64,000 nt of DNA from an uncultured Alkaliphilus sp. GTDB taxonomy: Bacteria > Bacillota > Clostridia > Peptostreptococcales > Natronincolaceae. The number at the start of each line of letters is the position of its first letter. The first letter of the stretch is position 1. Positions 61,811 to 64,000 of the stretch are shown here, piece after piece. The translations under genes and the position numbers were made by a program. The notes beneath the pieces are model-generated. The model saw only the letters and a list, made by a program, of their open reading frames with translations, was not told the DNA's origin and ran no database searches. The DNA lies in contig CALJEQ010000005.1 in NCBI GenBank assembly GCA_938074565.1, forward strand, positions 62,001 through 126,000, written 5' to 3'.

Positions 61811-62587
61811 GTGTACTTAGATGAGTTAATAGCAAAAAAAGAAATCACCCCCGATACAGCCAGAACCTATAAATCCTGCATTAAGCAACTAAAAAACAGT
61901 TGTTCTAGTTTAAGTGCTGAATCATTTAAAGAATATATGTTAAAGAATGTGAAGGATAAGGGTGGGTTATTAAAGTTTGTATCTGCACTTAGAAAGTATG
62001 AGATTGGTATACTAAAGCAAGAAAAGGGAATTTTGTTTGGTGAACCAGAAGTAGAGCTATTTAAGGCATTTAAAGAAGCACCAACAAACAATAAAAAACT
62101 AATATTAAAAAATTCTAATGACAGGATAGAGAGAAAAATTAATGGATTAAGAAATAAAAAACTAAAAATAGCTTTAAGGTTACAATTAAGGTCAGGATTA
62201 AGGGTTGCTGAAATAGCAGAAATAAGAAAAAACGACCTGTTATTTGATGATGAAAAAATAAAAATAGAAGTAAGGGATGGGAAGGGCAGAAAAAGTAGGG
62301 AAGTGGAAGTTCTAAACGATGCATATCTTTTAGAAAACTTAGTTGAACAAGTTGAAACTCTTAAATCCAACGATAAAGTATTCTACAGTAGAGATTATCT
62401 AAGACATAAAGCAGCAGCAATAGGGATTGAAACACACGATCTAAGAAGAATTAATGCAAAAAATAGATTAGAAGAAGAAATAGATATGGGTAAATCTACT
62501 GAAGAAGCTAAAGATTTAGTTCGTAAACAACTGGGGCACGAAACCATACGAATGACTAACCTATATCTTAGATACAAATATAAATAA
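61811..62587 (+). CDS. Tyrosine recombinase-family protein (integrase or TcpM-like relaxase)
   Basis: SGLRVAEIAEIR, DGKGRKSREVEV, HDLRR, LGHETIRMTNLYL: full R-K-HxxR-H-Y set. Confidence 0.88.
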   Translation: MYLDELIAKKEITPDTARTYKSCIKQLKNSCSSLSAESFKEYMLKNVKDKGGLLKFVSALRKYEIGILKQEKGILFGEPEVELFKAFKEAPTNNKKLILKNSNDRIERKINGLRNKKLKIALRLQLRSGLRVAEIAEIRKNDLLFDDEKIKIEVRDGKGRKSREVEVLNDAYLLENLVEQVETLKSNDKVFYSRDYLRHKAAAIGIETHDLRRINAKNRLEEEIDMGKSTEEAKDLVRKQLGHETIRMTNLYLRYKYK

Positions 62588-62608
62588 TACAATAAAGGAG
62601 AGGATAAC

Positions 62609-64000
62609 TTGGCAAAGGAAGATGAAATAGTTGGGCAATATATATACAACTTCTTAAAGGGGTTATTTAACTTTTTTAAAACCGTCTACTATGGAATTAA
62701 GAGACTGCCAGAAAAGAAAAATAACTTTTATACGTTAGCAGTAATTACAGCCATTGCATTAGGGCTTTTTTTATTGCGACAAAAAGTATGGCAGTTAATT
62801 CCTACTGAAAATAAAAAAATGAATGTTTTAAAATATGCCATTTATGCCACCCCAATAACCCCTTTACTGTACCTATATGGACTAGGTGAAGCACATCTTA
62901 AATTTAGAGGTGAGTTTGATGAAAAGTTTGACGAAATAGGTTTATTTACTAAGGGTAAGAAGAAAGATTTTAATGGTAATATGGTTGAAAAAAAAATTTA
63001 TCCTAAATATTTAGGAGAAGAAAAGGAGGGAAATATTACAACGTATTCCTTCTACAGCAACATACCTTTGGAAGACTGGAGAATTAAAATCAGAAATATA
63101 GAAAATATGCTAGATTGCAATATTTTAAAAATTGAAAATGCTATTTCCACAAAAAAGGTAGTTAAAATACAAACAGTACCAGCGTCTAAAATTATTCCAT
63201 TGTATTTAGATTGGAAGGATTTATACATTTCAGATAAAGACTTTGAAATAATAGTTGGGGAAAATATGTTAGAACAAATTAGATTTAACTTAAATAGTAC
63301 CCCCCACGCCCTAATAGCAGGTGAAACAGGAAGTGGTAAGTCTGTTATTTTAAGATTAATTTTAAGGCAAGCAGTATTAAAATCTAGTAAAATAATCATG
63401 ATTGACTTCAAAGGGGGCGTAGAGTTCGGTATTAAATACGAACGCTATGGAGAAGTCATCACTGAAAGACAAAGAGCATTGGAACGTCTAAAGGAACTTA
63501 CTGTAGAAAATGATGCCAGGTTAAAACTTTTTAGAAAGTTAGATGTTAAAAATCTAGGTGAATACAATAAGTTAGCTGAAAAAACCACAAACTTTAAAAA
63601 GCTTTGTAGAATACTTGTGTTTTGTGATGAAGTTGCAGAAATGATGGATAAGTCTGGTTCTTCAAAAGATGATAAAAAAGTTCTTGAGCAAATAGAAAAA
63701 GAAATATCTACACTTGCCCGTCTAGCACGGGCAACGGGGATCAACTTAATTTTAGGTATGCAAAGACCTGATGCTAAGGTTTTACCAGGTCAAATTAAAA
63801 ACAACATACCTGTAAGAATATCTGGAAGGTTTGCAGATAAACCTGCATCGGAAATAGTTTTAGGAAATTCTAAAGCAACAGAACTTCCAGAAACAAAAGG
63901 TCGATTTCTTTTTAAAGTTGGGGCCGATACCTTAGAGTTTCAAGCCTATAACTTCGATGATAATAAAATGCTTACAGATATTGAAGTGTCAAATGGGGGC
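62609..64000 (+). CDS. FtsK/TcpA-like DNA translocase/coupling ATPase, truncated by window edge
   Basis: Own translation from TTG 62609: N-terminal TMs, ALIAGETGSGKSVILRLILRQ Walker A, ILVFCDEVAEMMD Walker B, LARATGINLILGMQRPDAKVLPGQIKNNIPVRISGRF. Confidence 0.9.
   Translation, partial: MAKEDEIVGQYIYNFLKGLFNFFKTVYYGIKRLPEKKNNFYTLAVITAIALGLFLLRQKVWQLIPTENKKMNVLKYAIYATPITPLLYLYGLGEAHLKFRGEFDEKFDEIGLFTKGKKKDFNGNMVEKKIYPKYLGEEKEGNITTYSFYSNIPLEDWRIKIRNIENMLDCNILKIENAISTKKVVKIQTVPASKIIPLYLDWKDLYISDKDFEIIVGENMLEQIRFNLNSTPHALIAGETGSGKSVILRLILRQAVLKSSKIIMIDFKGGVEFGIKYERYGEVITERQRALERLKELTVENDARLKLFRKLDVKNLGEYNKLAEKTTNFKKLCRILVFCDEVAEMMDKSGSSKDDKKVLEQIEKEISTLARLARATGINLILGMQRPDAKVLPGQIKNNIPVRISGRFADKPASEIVLGNSKATELPETKGRFLFKVGADTLEFQAYNFDDNKMLTDIEVSNGG

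Larger units (their letters stand above)
42996..64000. mobile_element. sigK-intervening ('skin'-type) element, plasmid/ICE-like; right end outside the window
   Basis: sigK truncation at ...CGAAAATG|CT, convergent SpoIVCA-like serine recombinase, ParMR-like, Rep, tyrosine recombinase and FtsK-like ATPase genes. Confidence 0.85.

Noticed and set aside
61867-62649. Minus-strand ORFs opposite tyrosine recombinase (61867..62370, 62139..62324, 62395..62649)
   Set aside because: Overlap a well-supported CDS with the full catalytic set
63052-63744. Minus-strand ORFs 63052..63411 and 63445..63744
   Set aside because: Opposite the FtsK-like ATPase reading frame, which is open from 62609 to the window end
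1-64000. tRNA, rRNA, CRISPR arrays and transposase (IS) genes
   Set aside because: None recognised by eye on either strand; a tRNAscan/Infernal run would be needed to exclude small RNAs

Overview
Low-GC Firmicutes (Clostridia-like, spore-forming) chromosome window. About 0-42.9 kb is chromosomal backbone: the end of a D-ornithine degradation cluster (GlmL/MutL-like reactivase fragment and ornithine racemase), a probable spore-surface/glycosylation region (beta-propeller-like proteins, a CIIVDKVY protein family, an Ala-Pro-repeat CAP protein, glycosyltransferases, rfbD), threonine aldolase, rarA, iscR-iscS-iscU, a T-box leader with alaS, ireB, ruvX, DUF1292, sfsA, fur, RNase J, lysO pair, ylbF-like, trmR/trhP-like, a PBP, and a [FeFe]-hydrogenase-like/MCP fusion. 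At about 43.0 kb the sporulation sigma factor gene sigK is cut off after ...AARCIEN and followed by a convergent SpoIVCA-like serine recombinase, so the rest of the window (more than 21 kb, right end not seen) is a 'skin'-type sigK-intervening element. Unlike the classical prophage-like skin, the visible cargo looks like an integrated conjugative plasmid: ParM/ParR-like partition genes, a Rep with apparent iterons inside its coding sequence, a structured non-coding region, then a small DNA-binding-like protein, a tyrosine recombinase-family protein and an FtsK/TcpA-type ATPase. This order resembles the tcpK-tcpM-tcpA module of the C. perfringens pCW3 family. The element also carries a putative RRNPP-type (HTH+TPR) regulator with an adjacent secreted pro-peptide, and a second pro-peptide sharing a DxNPxP-like core. 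It also has a two-gene membrane/cytosolic cargo pair and a 17-nt motif repeated directly after three stop codons. All family assignments were made by eye; no database search was run.
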